Source: Anagrus nilaparvatae
Lineage: Eukaryota; Arthropoda; Insecta; Hymenoptera; Mymaridae
Length of the DNA stretch: 64,000 nucleotides
Assembly (NCBI GenBank): GCA_022575985.1
Contig: JAKSXM010000206.1
Coordinates: forward strand, 930,001-994,000
Direction of reading: 5' to 3'
Part shown: positions 12,816 through 22,486 of the stretch, one piece after another
Layout of the letters: every line of letters begins with the position of its first letter
Position numbering within the stretch: the first letter of the stretch is position 1
The notes under the pieces: generated by a model
The model's database searches: none
Seen by the model: only the letters and a program-made list of their open reading frames with translations
Told to the model about the DNA's origin: nothing
Position numbers and translations under genes: made by a program

Positions 12816-13270
12816 GTATGAAAGTCTCAAAGTAGGTATTTCGGGGCTAATTGGCCGTCTGAAGTTAAACATTTTTAAAAAAATGGCCAAAAATGCAAAT
12901 GCTGACAAGTCTGGTGGCCTTTTGGATTGAAATTTTTCTTTGGAAAATCATTATTTGCTTAATGGGCAAAAGTTTTTTATGGTTTGGATTTGTGAGAAAG
13001 TCTCAAAGTAGGCATTTAGGGGCTATTTGGCCGTCTGAAGTTAAACATTTTTATAAAAATGGCCAAAATGCAAATGCTAACAAGTCTGGCGGCCTTTAGG
13101 ATTAAAATTTTTTTTTTTGGAAATTATTATTAAATTAATGGGCAAAAGTATTATATGGTTCGGATTTGTGCGAAAGTCTCAAAGTAGGCATTTCAGGACT
13201 ATTTGGCCGTCTGAATGTAACATTTTTTAAAAAATTGCCAAAAGTCCAAGTGCTAACAAGTCCAACGCAA
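12815..13270. repeat. ~176-bp tandem repeat, about 2.6 copies
   Basis: AAAGTCTCAAAGTAGG occurs near 12821, 12997 and 13173. Each is followed by GGCCGTCTGAAGTTAAACAT and CAAATGCTAACAAGTC. The spacing gives a period near 176 bp. Confidence 0.8.
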
Positions 13271-13600
13271 GGGTGCTTGTCCCCCACGTTAATACTGGAT
13301 GGTTTCTAACATATTTACGATATCTTAGGCCTCTTATGAACCCTGCACTTTTATATCTTGACAAAAAAAAAATCGAGAGAAAGAATTTCATACCTTTTTT
13401 TTTATTTTTTATTTAAAAGATTTTTATCCCAATTTTTTAAAGTCACCCGTATGGCCAAAATTTTTGATCCCAAGGGTATACGCAAGGGTGCCAGCTTCGA
13501 AGGTTAATTCTGGATGTTTTCTAACATATTTATGATATTTTAGGTAACATATGAACCCTGTACTTTTATATCTTGGCTCAAAAAAAATCGAGGGAAAGGA
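13265..13600. repeat. ~220-bp direct repeat, two copies
   Basis: GCAAGGGTGC... CTGGATGGTTTCTAACATAT... ACCCTGCACTTTTATATCTT at about 13267 recurs from about 13481 with small changes. It is non-coding. Confidence 0.75.
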
Positions 13601-14040
13601 AAAAAATTTCAACTTTTTAATTCATAAATATTAATCGTAGAACTTGAGTAAACATTTTTAATTCACTAGGAAAAAGATTAATTGTGAACAATTAATTTTT
13701 ATACCGACAAAAATCAAATTCATTTTTAATAACGTTTTAGAGCATAATTTAGTCAACCCACTTTATTGTAAGAAACTTTATTATTAAAGTTATAAAAAAT
13801 TTAACACATTATTTTATTTTTAATACACTCTTTAAATCGCAATCATGTATTACTGCGCCATTTATGGCGCCGTTTCTAAGTTAAGTCTTAGAAACAGACT
13901 AATATACAGGAAAATACTCTTTCTCTCTCTTTGATAATCGCAATTCGAGCATATAAATATACAAATAAATAAAAACATTATACAATTAACAGATATTATC
14001 CACAGCATATGATTGTCAAACTTCGATTCTTTATGGTTAT

Positions 14041-14125
14041 GCAATAATAGCTCAACTGGTTGCGTGCTTGCTTCGCAAATCCGCAAATCGAAACGGCCGG
14101 GTTCAAATCCCCAACATTCCTTCAC
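14041..14125 (+). other. tRNA-like segment with A and B boxes (pseudo-tRNA or SINE head)
   Basis: TAGCTCAACTGG (14048-14059) matches the internal A box, and GGTTCAAATCC (14100-14110) matches the B box. Spacing is close to that of a tRNA, and a T-run at 14126-14134 could end a Pol III transcript. The acceptor ends (GCAATAA and CCAACATT) do not pair and the anticodon arm is irregular. This therefore looks like a degenerate tRNA or the head of a tRNA-derived SINE; a poly(A)-rich tract at 14206-14262 lies downstream. Confidence 0.5.
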
Positions 14126-14199
14126 TTTTTTTTTAATTCAAATAAATCTTTAAAATAAATTTAAGTAATAAAAAAATATTATTTATAATAAATAATTCA

Positions 14200-14227
14200 A
14201 ATTTATAATTGAAAAAAAAAATAAAAT

Positions 14228-14265
<38 letters not shown>

Positions 14266-14340
14266 TAATAATAAATAATTCAAATTAATAATTAAAAAAA
14301 TAAATAATTAATAAAAATTAATAATAATGATATCATAAAA
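14200..14340. repeat. Poly(A)/A-rich low-complexity tract
   Basis: An uninterrupted A run of about 30 bases (near 14231-14261) is flanked by AATAATTCAA/AAATAATTAA repeats. It could be a retroposon tail or simple sequence. Confidence 0.7.
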
Positions 14341-14424
14341 AAAAAATAATCAAAAAATTTAAAAAAGGACGTCCTAGAAGTTTCATAAATGAACGTCTGT
14401 AGGACAATTTTTTTTCATTTTGTG

Positions 14425-14555
14425 TACATGAGATCTCATATGAGATCCGAGTTGAAAAACTCATGTGAGATCTCATATGATTTCTCATGTGAGATCTCAT
14501 GCGAGATCTCATGTGATATCTCATATGATATCTTATGTGACATCTCACATCCCTT
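14425..14555. repeat. 12-bp palindromic tandem array, right copy (inverted)
   Basis: Reverse-complement partner of the array at 7750-7875. It shares the outer GGGATGTGAGAT edge (seen here as ATCTCACATCCC) and the spacer GAGTTGAAAAACTC. The number and order of units between these landmarks differ from the left copy, as expected for a tandem array that expands or contracts. Confidence 0.85.
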
Positions 14556-15344
14556 TTGACAGTAGAGCAAGGAAGTTTAAATTAAAGGCTGTAACTACAG
14601 AACTTTTTCGAGAAATTTCGAGACTTACACGAAATCAGACTTTACTAAAGACTCCGAAATTTCAGGTAGCCGACCCGACATTCAGGTGACTACTCACCGC
14701 TGAAGTTAAAAGGTTCACTTGTATGCCCATCCTTTTAATTTTGTAACTTAGAGTTATATATTATGTAAGTTATTCTTCTCTTAAAGCTTTAAACTATAGT
14801 GGAATAAAGCTACTAGGAGAAAATATATTACTTTATTTTAAAATTTAAAGCCCAGCTAGCTTTGATTGTTTGTCCAAGAAGTAATAGGTTTATATGTTAA
14901 ATTTAAAGATCTTAACTATAAGATGTACATTTTAAAATCAAAGAATTAGTTTTACAAAATAAAATTTATTTTTGATTTTAACGTTTTAATTGCAACCAGG
15001 TTCTATAAAATTCCAAAGTTTTTAAATATGCCCAAAATAGGCAACCTTAAAGTAATTTTTGGAATTTTTTAAATTCAAAATTGTTACTCATGTTTATTGG
15101 GTCACTGAACACGAAAATGGAAGCTGTTTTTACTAAAAATGATTCAGATGCCCGCAGTTTTACTGTTACTTGTGTTTTTTGTCTATCGCAAAATTATCAC
15201 GTTTACATGGACAATTTATTTTGTTGCCCCCATTTGTTACTTCATTGAAAATAATATGGACTTGCGAACAATTGCGAATTTTAAAAAAATTCCAAAAATT
15301 ACTTTAAGGTTGCCTATTGTGGGTATATGAATCATATCCGGTAA

Positions 15345-15875
15345 AAATCGATATCATATCCGTGCTAAGGGACCCTAAAAACATAAGTAACATTTGCGAA
15401 TACAGAAAAAACCCCAAAAATTAACCTAAAGTTGCCTAATGTGGGCAACTGGACAATATACGGTAAAAACTGATATCATATTCGTGCTCAGCGACCCAAA
15501 AAACATAAGTAACGATTACGAATACAGAAAAAACCCCAAAAATTAACCTAAAGTTGCCTAATGTGGGCAACTGGACAATATACGGTAAAAACTGATATCA
15601 TATTCGTGCTCAGCGACCCAAAAAACATAAGTAACATTTGCGAATACAGAAAAAACCCCAAAAATTAACCTAAAGTTGCCTATTGTGGGCAATTGGACAA
15701 AATACGGTAAAAACCGATATCATATTCGTGCTCAGCGACCCAAAAAACATAAGTAACGATTACGAATACAGAAAAAACCCCAAAAATTAACCTAAAGTTG
15801 CCTATTGTGGGCAACTGGACAATATACGGTAAAAACCGATATCATATTCGTTTTCAGCGACCCAAAAAACATAAA
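15345..15875. repeat. ~122-bp tandem repeat, about 4.3 copies
   Basis: ACATAAGTAAC begins near 15381, 15503, 15625 and 15747, with a fifth partial unit near 15868. Each unit carries ATTAACCTAAAGTTGCCTA and GATATCATATTCGTGCTCAG. Copies are very similar, so the array is young. An open frame across 15798-16097 is a by-product of the repeat. Confidence 0.9.
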
Positions 15876-16417
15876 AACCCGTTGGGAAATTCCATTTCCC
15901 TATTAAGGATAAAATTTGGCTACGAAATCTGTCTGCAAGTTTGGTCTATCTATGATAATCATAAAATCAGCCGCCATTTTGGGTCAAAACGCAGCAAAAA
16001 AATTTTTTTGACCATAAGGATTTTTTGTTTAGGTCCCATTGACCAACTTTTATTTATTTTTGGGGAGATGGAAAGCCATTTTCGGCATGATTTTTAAGTT
16101 GTAACAAAAAAAAAAGCGTTCAAAAATGTCAGTTTTTTTGATAAATATGGCCAAAAATCATGCAAGGGCTAAATTTTTTTAAAATCCGACTCCGGATTCG
16201 AAATCTACGACCTCAAAAACATAAGACCAGGTATTCTAAAATAAAATTTTTTAATTTTTTTGCTAAAAATTATGCAGCTAAAATAATTAAAAAATATCCG
16301 TCAATCTTGACATTAATGGGTTAAGAAGTATAAATATTTATTTGTAGAAAAAAAATAATTATAAAGCTAACAATAAGTAAAGAAAATAATTAAAAAAATA
16401 TGTACAATACATTACAG

Positions 16418-17015
16418 GGTTATTCCTCCAGCATTAGAAAAAGAAAGTGAAATAAACGACTTAGCATTAAATAATGTGCTAACAAATTCACGGCAAGATA
16501 TAGAGAAGGTAACCGAAATAGAATTAAATGAGAATGACAAAGACACAGATAAAAAAATTGAAGAAAATTGTGATTTGAGTATTTTGAGTACAGTAGAAGA
16601 AATAACAAATTTTGTTGCAATGGAACTTCAACACAAAGCTAATAACCATTCGATATTAAATGAAGAGTCATGTGAAAAAAATTTGCAAGTTCTTAGTAAT
16701 TCTGATATAGCAATATTGTTAGATCAAAGTGATGAAAGTGATGTAGATGATTTTGAAGTTGAAGAAGGTACTCTAGAAAATTTTGATGAAGATAAGAAAA
16801 ATGGTACAGTTGAGAAAATTGATTTAAATAAGAGTACCAACATTATTTGTGAAGAAAGTTTAAAAAGAAAACAAATTGATGAGGAATCCTTTAGTTTTTT
16901 AGAAACCGACGTACAAAAAATGCTGGAACCTAAGAAAAAAAAAATAAAGATGAAAATAGCGTATGCTAAAATTTTGTTTTCTCATGTGAAAATTAATTAT
17001 TTTATAAGTTTTTGA
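16418..17015 (+). CDS. Acidic, lysine-rich terminal exon (probably the same SAMD3-like gene)
   Basis: The exon follows an acceptor (ATTACAG, 16411-16417). It opens with one base that completes a codon, then VIPPALEKESEI, and stays open for 198 codons to a stop at 17013-17015. Composition is acidic (DESDVDDFEVEEGT) with a basic cluster KKKKIKMK near the end, a candidate nuclear signal. No known domain was recognised. It is unlikely to be chance: the frame is long for such AT-rich DNA and the codons are protein-like. It may be the last exon of the gene at 1793-6364, but the phases do not match directly, so an intermediate exon or a separate gene is also possible. Confidence 0.5.
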
Positions 17016-19507
17016 AATCAAAAAAAAAAAAAAAAAAATGCTGAAGGAAAATTATATAATTTATAAAAAATATATTATATATATGAAAATACATAAAAAT
17101 ATGTAAATTGTAGAAAAATGAGTATATTGTGAATATAATATATTCATATTTTAATTTTATTATATAATTTTCACTTTAATATTTAAAATTATTATTTTTA
17201 ATTTTTTTATTCTCTTTATTATTAATATGCACGTACTTAATATATAATTAATAAGTGAAATTAAATTGTATAGTTTTTACCAAAAATTTATAATTTTAAG
17301 ATGCGTATTTTCCAAAAAAAAATATACAAAATTTTAAAAAGGTTTAAATTTAAATCCTTATTACCTTTATTATTTTATAACTTGTAAACAAGTATTTGTA
17401 TGTGTATTTATAATTTTAATTTTTTAGAGTCAATATTTTTTATTTATTTTTAAGTATATTTTGCTATAAGCCATAATTGCATGCTTATTAAATTTTACTA
17501 AAATACAAATACAAATACAAATACAGTTAATAGATGCTTAAAAACCTGAAGATAAAATTAAGTACGATGTAAAAAATATTCAAAAGTTAGTTTACATTGA
17601 AAATATAATAATTAATATTATATAATCAGTTCCTATAAATATTTATAAATGAGATTATTAAAATATTAATTCATATGTTATTAATTTTAGCAAAATAATT
17701 ACGTGCCTTATATATTATTATTAATGACAAAGTATATAAGGGAAAAAACTTAACTTTAAAATAAAAAAAAATACAACAAGTTTTTTCAAAATTAATGTTC
17801 ATAAGATTAATGTTTATATTTTGTAAGCTCAATAAAAAATACTTGTTTTAAATGTAAAAAATACATTTAGCTGTATTTCAACCTTGAATTAGATGATTAT
17901 TATAATGGTTAATATATATAATTTAAAATAAATTATATATTTCAAAAAATTAAAAATTTTTTATTTCCATAAAATATTAATTAGCAAAAGTAACAAAAAA
18001 AATTTTTTCAAGTTGTTATTAGCACTTAGATTTTTCAAATATCTTTACAAAATCCTTAATTGGTGAAAATATGCTTAAGCTAGCAAGGAAAAGTCAATTC
18101 ATTTGGGATGCCATACTAACCCCTGCTTAATTTAACGAACCTCAAACGGTTTTTATGTATAATCATTAAAATATAACTGCAATTTTGATAATAATTAACG
18201 AAAACATTTCCAGTTAGTGTTATTATTTTTCGGGAAAGAGTCATTTTTCAAGTCCAAAATTTTTGATTACCAATTCATGTATATATCACTATTTAATCGC
18301 AATAAACCAAATGCCTAATTATGGCCAAAACGATCTTAATTTTAAATGCCTGCTAATATTGTATATTTTGGATAAATGTTTTATTGGTATATAAAATATT
18401 CTACACAATTAATTTTCAGAGTGTGATCTTTTGAATTTCTTTTTTTAAAAATATCAACAAAAATAAGCTATAAAATCCTTATCGATTTATTCCTATCAAA
18501 GTACAAATATTTCAGTTTACATTTTCGTTTTCATTAAAAAATGAGTAGGATCATTACATACAATCAGTCTAAAAAAAACTATAGTTAAAAAATTAACAAA
18601 AGCATTCATAATAGCGAAAATTCGAGCGAATAAAAAATTACCGTGGCTGTGTTTTTTTTTAATCAGCTGGGGCAATAAAAAAGCCATTGCGCGTGCGGAG
18701 TCAGCGCTTTTGGAGTTCACAAATTATAATTTGTAATTTTCTCTTTTACTAATTACGCTGGCGCTGCATATCCAGGTTTACAAATTATAATTTGTAATTT
18801 TCTTATTTACATATTATTAATATATTTTACAATTTGTAATTTATAAATTTACTGATTAGATTTTGTAGTTTTATTATTTACAAATTTTAAACTTACTTAC
18901 CGATTTGTAACTTATATTTTTACTAATTCAAATTTGTAATATTAATATTTACAAATTATAAATTCTTTTACTGGTTTGTAATTTTAAATTTTACTGACTC
19001 TGATTTGTAAATTATTAGCTTTACATACTACAATTTGTTAATTTGTTATTTTCGCTGTAGATTTACAAATTAGAACTTAGAGAGTACCTAAAATCAAGTA
19101 ATTAATCAATTGGTAGAATATTAAATCAGAGGCTATTAATACATAGTCCATGATTTAACTAAAGAAATCAAAATATAAAAGTAAGCTATAACCTACCTTA
19201 AAATTTTGGTCCATAACTAACTTGAGAATCATACCATTGAATTCATGTTCAGAATTTTATCAACGAAACCGTAAATCTCTTTACTCTGGAAAATTCTTTA
19301 GAGAAAGTCTTAATTTAAGCTTAAGCTTGTATGTCACTTTCACCTTTCACAATATGAATTGCTGATTTATTATTAGATTAAATTTTATAAAAATTAATGA
19401 TTTAAATTATTAATAATAATAATAATACTTTATTAACTAAAAAATTTATGAATATAATATAAAATATAGGATAAAAAAATTAAATTCAGCTAACATGTTT
19501 ATAAATT
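17016..19507. other. AT-rich intergenic region
   Basis: No coding exon was recognised. AATAAA-type signals for the upstream exon occur (for example near 17830). The main structure is the degenerate repeat at 18710-19080. Near 19430 the complement of AATAAA serves the minus-strand F-box gene. Confidence 0.5.
18710..19080. repeat. Degenerate palindromic ACAAATTATAATTTGT repeats
   Basis: The perfect palindrome ACAAATTATAATTTGT occurs near 18720 and 18780. It is followed by decayed relatives (ACAATTTGTAATTT, ACAAATTATAAATTC, CTGATTTGTAAAT) roughly every 50-60 bp. Confidence 0.6.
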
Positions 19508-21189
19508 TTATACAAACATCTTATCATAAATTAATTGTAAATATGTTGATTTGTCATTTAACTGATTAATATATATATTAGTAAATCCAACATACATTGT
19601 TAAAATTTTAGTTTTTCTCAATTTTGTTATTGCAATAACTTTACTAATAAAATTATCTGTTATTCTGGAGCACTTAAAAACATCAAGAATTTCTAAATTT
19701 TCTGAAGTTTCTATTGATTTTGATAATTTATCACTTAAGCGATAACATCTTGAACATAATAATCTAATGATATTTGGCATTTTAGAAAATCCTTTATAAG
19801 TTATACTAGAATTATTACTGACGTCAAAAAATTTTAATTTTGGTAATGAAGAAATAGCTTGTAAACCTTTATCGGTGATATTACAAAAAGACAAATTAAC
19901 ATTTTCTAATTCTACTAAGTTTTTTTGAACAGTTTCAAGAAAATTATCAGTTATTGTTTTGGTATCATAAAGATTTAGCTCTTTTAGGTTATTCAAAGTT
20001 TGTAATAAATTCAGATCATTGGATTTTATCCAAGACTTTGTTCCAATTAATTGCAGAACTTCTAACTGACAACATTGACTGATAGCTTTTAAAATTTCAT
20101 CTATATTCCTGAATTCATTAGGTATACGTAATAAAGAATAGTTTAGCCGTAATTTATTTAGTTTTGAAAGTTTCAATAGACACTTGCATAAATAACTGCA
20201 GTCATATACGTTGCATTCATCAAGAATAATTTCTTCCATGTTTGGATTTAATTGAAGTAGACCCTTACCAGTAAAATTCATTTGTGATAATTTTAATAAT
20301 CTTAATTTTTCTTTATTTTCAAACAGCGTTATAAGTTCTTTGTCAAAATCTCTTTGAGATACTTTACTTGATAAATGAAGTTCAATAATATTGGTACAAT
20401 TTTCTAAAGCACTCATTAATTTAAAAATATTAATATTAGTTTTGCTGCATGAAAAACTTTTTAAATTTTTTAACTCTGAAATGAATTTTAATGTATTTTT
20501 TACTGAAATTTGATTACAGTTTTTTAAATGCAAAGTGTGCAACTTGTCCACATTTAACTTGAAAAAACAATTCCCATATACTGGAAGATATTCTATTTTT
20601 AATGAAGATAAATTAGGATTTTTTGAAAATAAAACTGATAAATTCTTATCAATTTCTGTATTTTTAATCACATCACTTAAGCTTAATTCAGAAATTTGTG
20701 TACAATTTTCAGATAAGTGTTTCAACCCATTTGAAGAAACACTAAAATCACCATGGGCTGAAATAATTTTAATATTTTTACAATATTTTGCAATTAAAGA
20801 TAATGCAGAAGTGACACTACAATAATGCTTTTCGACTCCAGTTACATAAATTTTGTCAAGATAATTTCCACATCTCATCAAAATTGATTCAAGCATAAAT
20901 AATCGAATTTTAGAAATTTCATGCCTGAATCCTTGTGGTCGAAGACCCCACTTTATTTCTGATAAATCCAAATTCTTGAAACTACTCCAAGAATCCCTTG
21001 AAATTATCTGCCACTTTTTACAAACCCTCTCAATACTTATTTTTTCTGCAATTGAGAGAAGATTAAAAATTTGAATTAAGGTATAACTGTCCAAGCTGTT
21101 AATTGTGATACAAATTTCATTAGAATTTTTCACATCAGTTAGGTTAGGTGGAGCTATTGTTAAATTAATTTTCTTTTTCTTTGTATCCA
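19508..21189 (-). CDS. F-box and leucine-rich-repeat protein (N-terminus uncertain)
   Basis: A single long minus-strand exon. The F-box lies just after the start: INSLDSYTLIQIFNLLSIAE followed by RVCKKW, the Skp1-binding helix pattern. About twelve or more LRRs of the FBXL cysteine-containing type follow (LKELNLYDTKTITDNFLETV, LENVNLSFCNITDKGLQAIS, LEILDVFKCSRITDNFISKV). Such proteins act as substrate receptors of SCF (Skp1-Cullin-F-box) ubiquitin ligases; the target cannot be told. The frame stays open upstream to an ATG at 21305-21307, but a clear acceptor (TTTTCAG) ends at 21190. The hydrophobic residues encoded upstream are therefore probably intron, and the true start lies in an unseen 5' exon. 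There is no in-frame Met between the acceptor and the F-box. An AATAAA is on the minus strand near 19430. Confidence 0.8.
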
Positions 21190-21307
21190 CTGAAAATAAG
21201 AAAATAATTAATAATAATAAAGTATTTATGCGATATAAGAAAATTATAGTAAATAAATTGCACAAACTTTTAATGATTATCAAATGTAAATAAGTTATTA
21301 TTTTCAA

Positions 21308-22486
21308 AACGGTTTATTGTTATTTTTTTTTTTAAATAACTTTTATTTTAGCTTAGCAGACAAGTAGTACCAACTGAATATATACTAAAATATTTTCAGC
21401 GCCAAACGCCAATGAAAATTATGAAATATGAATATCAAAGAATATTACTGGTTAACAAAAATAGCTTAGCGATACAAAAAACCCGCAATTTTTTGTTTTT
21501 CTATTATTATTTTTAAAATAACCTTTTGAGAATGATTCTACTTTTCAAACGCAAAAAAATGGTATACTAACAGTAAAAAAAACAATTGATTTGTTATATG
21601 TGAAATTTCATTTTTAAAAATATGACATTAACCATTTAACTTCTATTTTATCAAATCAAATAGGTGTTTTGTATCTTTTAACTTTTAAAAATAATTGTTA
21701 ATACTAATTTTCTAAAAATTTGTGATTTTTTATCGACAATTGAGTTAAAAAAATTTTATTATTTTTTATTATTAATTGAGTTAAAAAAAATGATATCAAA
21801 ACCTTAATTTCATTTCCGTAGGCTATTTGATTTTCTTTAGACAGGGACCCTATGGCCATTGAAATTATTAGCAAAAAAATTTTTTTAAATTATAGCTCAT
21901 AATGTTTAAAATTATCTGAAACGTGAAAATAAAAGCTAATATGTATATTTTTCTATTTTACCCATATATTTTGATTTTCTTTAGGCAGGGACCCTATAAG
22001 CATTGAAATTATTAGCAAAAAATTTTATAGCGGGTACGATTTCTGTATTTTTTAAAAAATAACTTAACCCTGACCCCAAGGGTGCCTAATAACGAGAATT
22101 GGGTACTGGTAAGAAATACTTTTTTTTAAAATAGCCTAGGTACGTGAAAATGTAGAATGTAATAATTCAAAATCAACGCTGAAGTACCTACCTTATAACC
22201 TGAAATTCTGAAGTTCAACTGCTATAGCCTGAAAACAATCATCTATCAAAAAAATAATAAAAAAAAATTACTAAATAAAAAAAACAATCGATATGACAAA
22301 TGTGAAATTTCATTATTAAAAATATTAACCATTTAATTTCTTTCTGAAAATAATATTACGATCATTGTGATAAAAATAATAATTTTATTTTAATGTGAGA
22401 TAAATAATTTTTTATTGTTCATCAATAATTGTATAAAAAAATTCTACCAATTAAAAAATAAATTTGAAGAAAAATAAAAGCAAAAA
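21308..22486. other. Intergenic region with a ~145-bp direct repeat
   Basis: TTGATTTTCTTTAG(A/G)CAGGGACCCTAT... CATTGAAATTATTAGCAAAA occurs near 21828 and 21970 in the same orientation. The rest is AT-rich with no exon recognised. The 5' exon of the F-box gene may be here. Confidence 0.5.

Larger units (their letters stand above)
6365..16417. other. ~10 kb repeat-filled interval, probable intron
   Basis: It lies between the donor at 6365 and the acceptor at 16416-16417. It contains no conserved coding exon that I can recognise. Contents are listed separately: imperfect repeats (6950-7440), 12-bp palindrome arrays, a long foldback, AT-rich tandem arrays, tRNA-like segments, poly(A) and a 122-bp tandem array. 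The flanking exons do not share phase (the left one ends in phase 0, the right one begins with one base that completes a codon). Either a small exon is hidden here or the right exon belongs to another gene. Confidence 0.5.

Noticed and set aside
14333..14689. Open frames on both strands at the right palindrome array
   Set aside because: Same repeat-derived pattern as the left array; no motif and no splice context.
15798..16097. 99-codon open frame
   Set aside because: Starts inside the 122-bp satellite and has no protein-like conservation or splice context.
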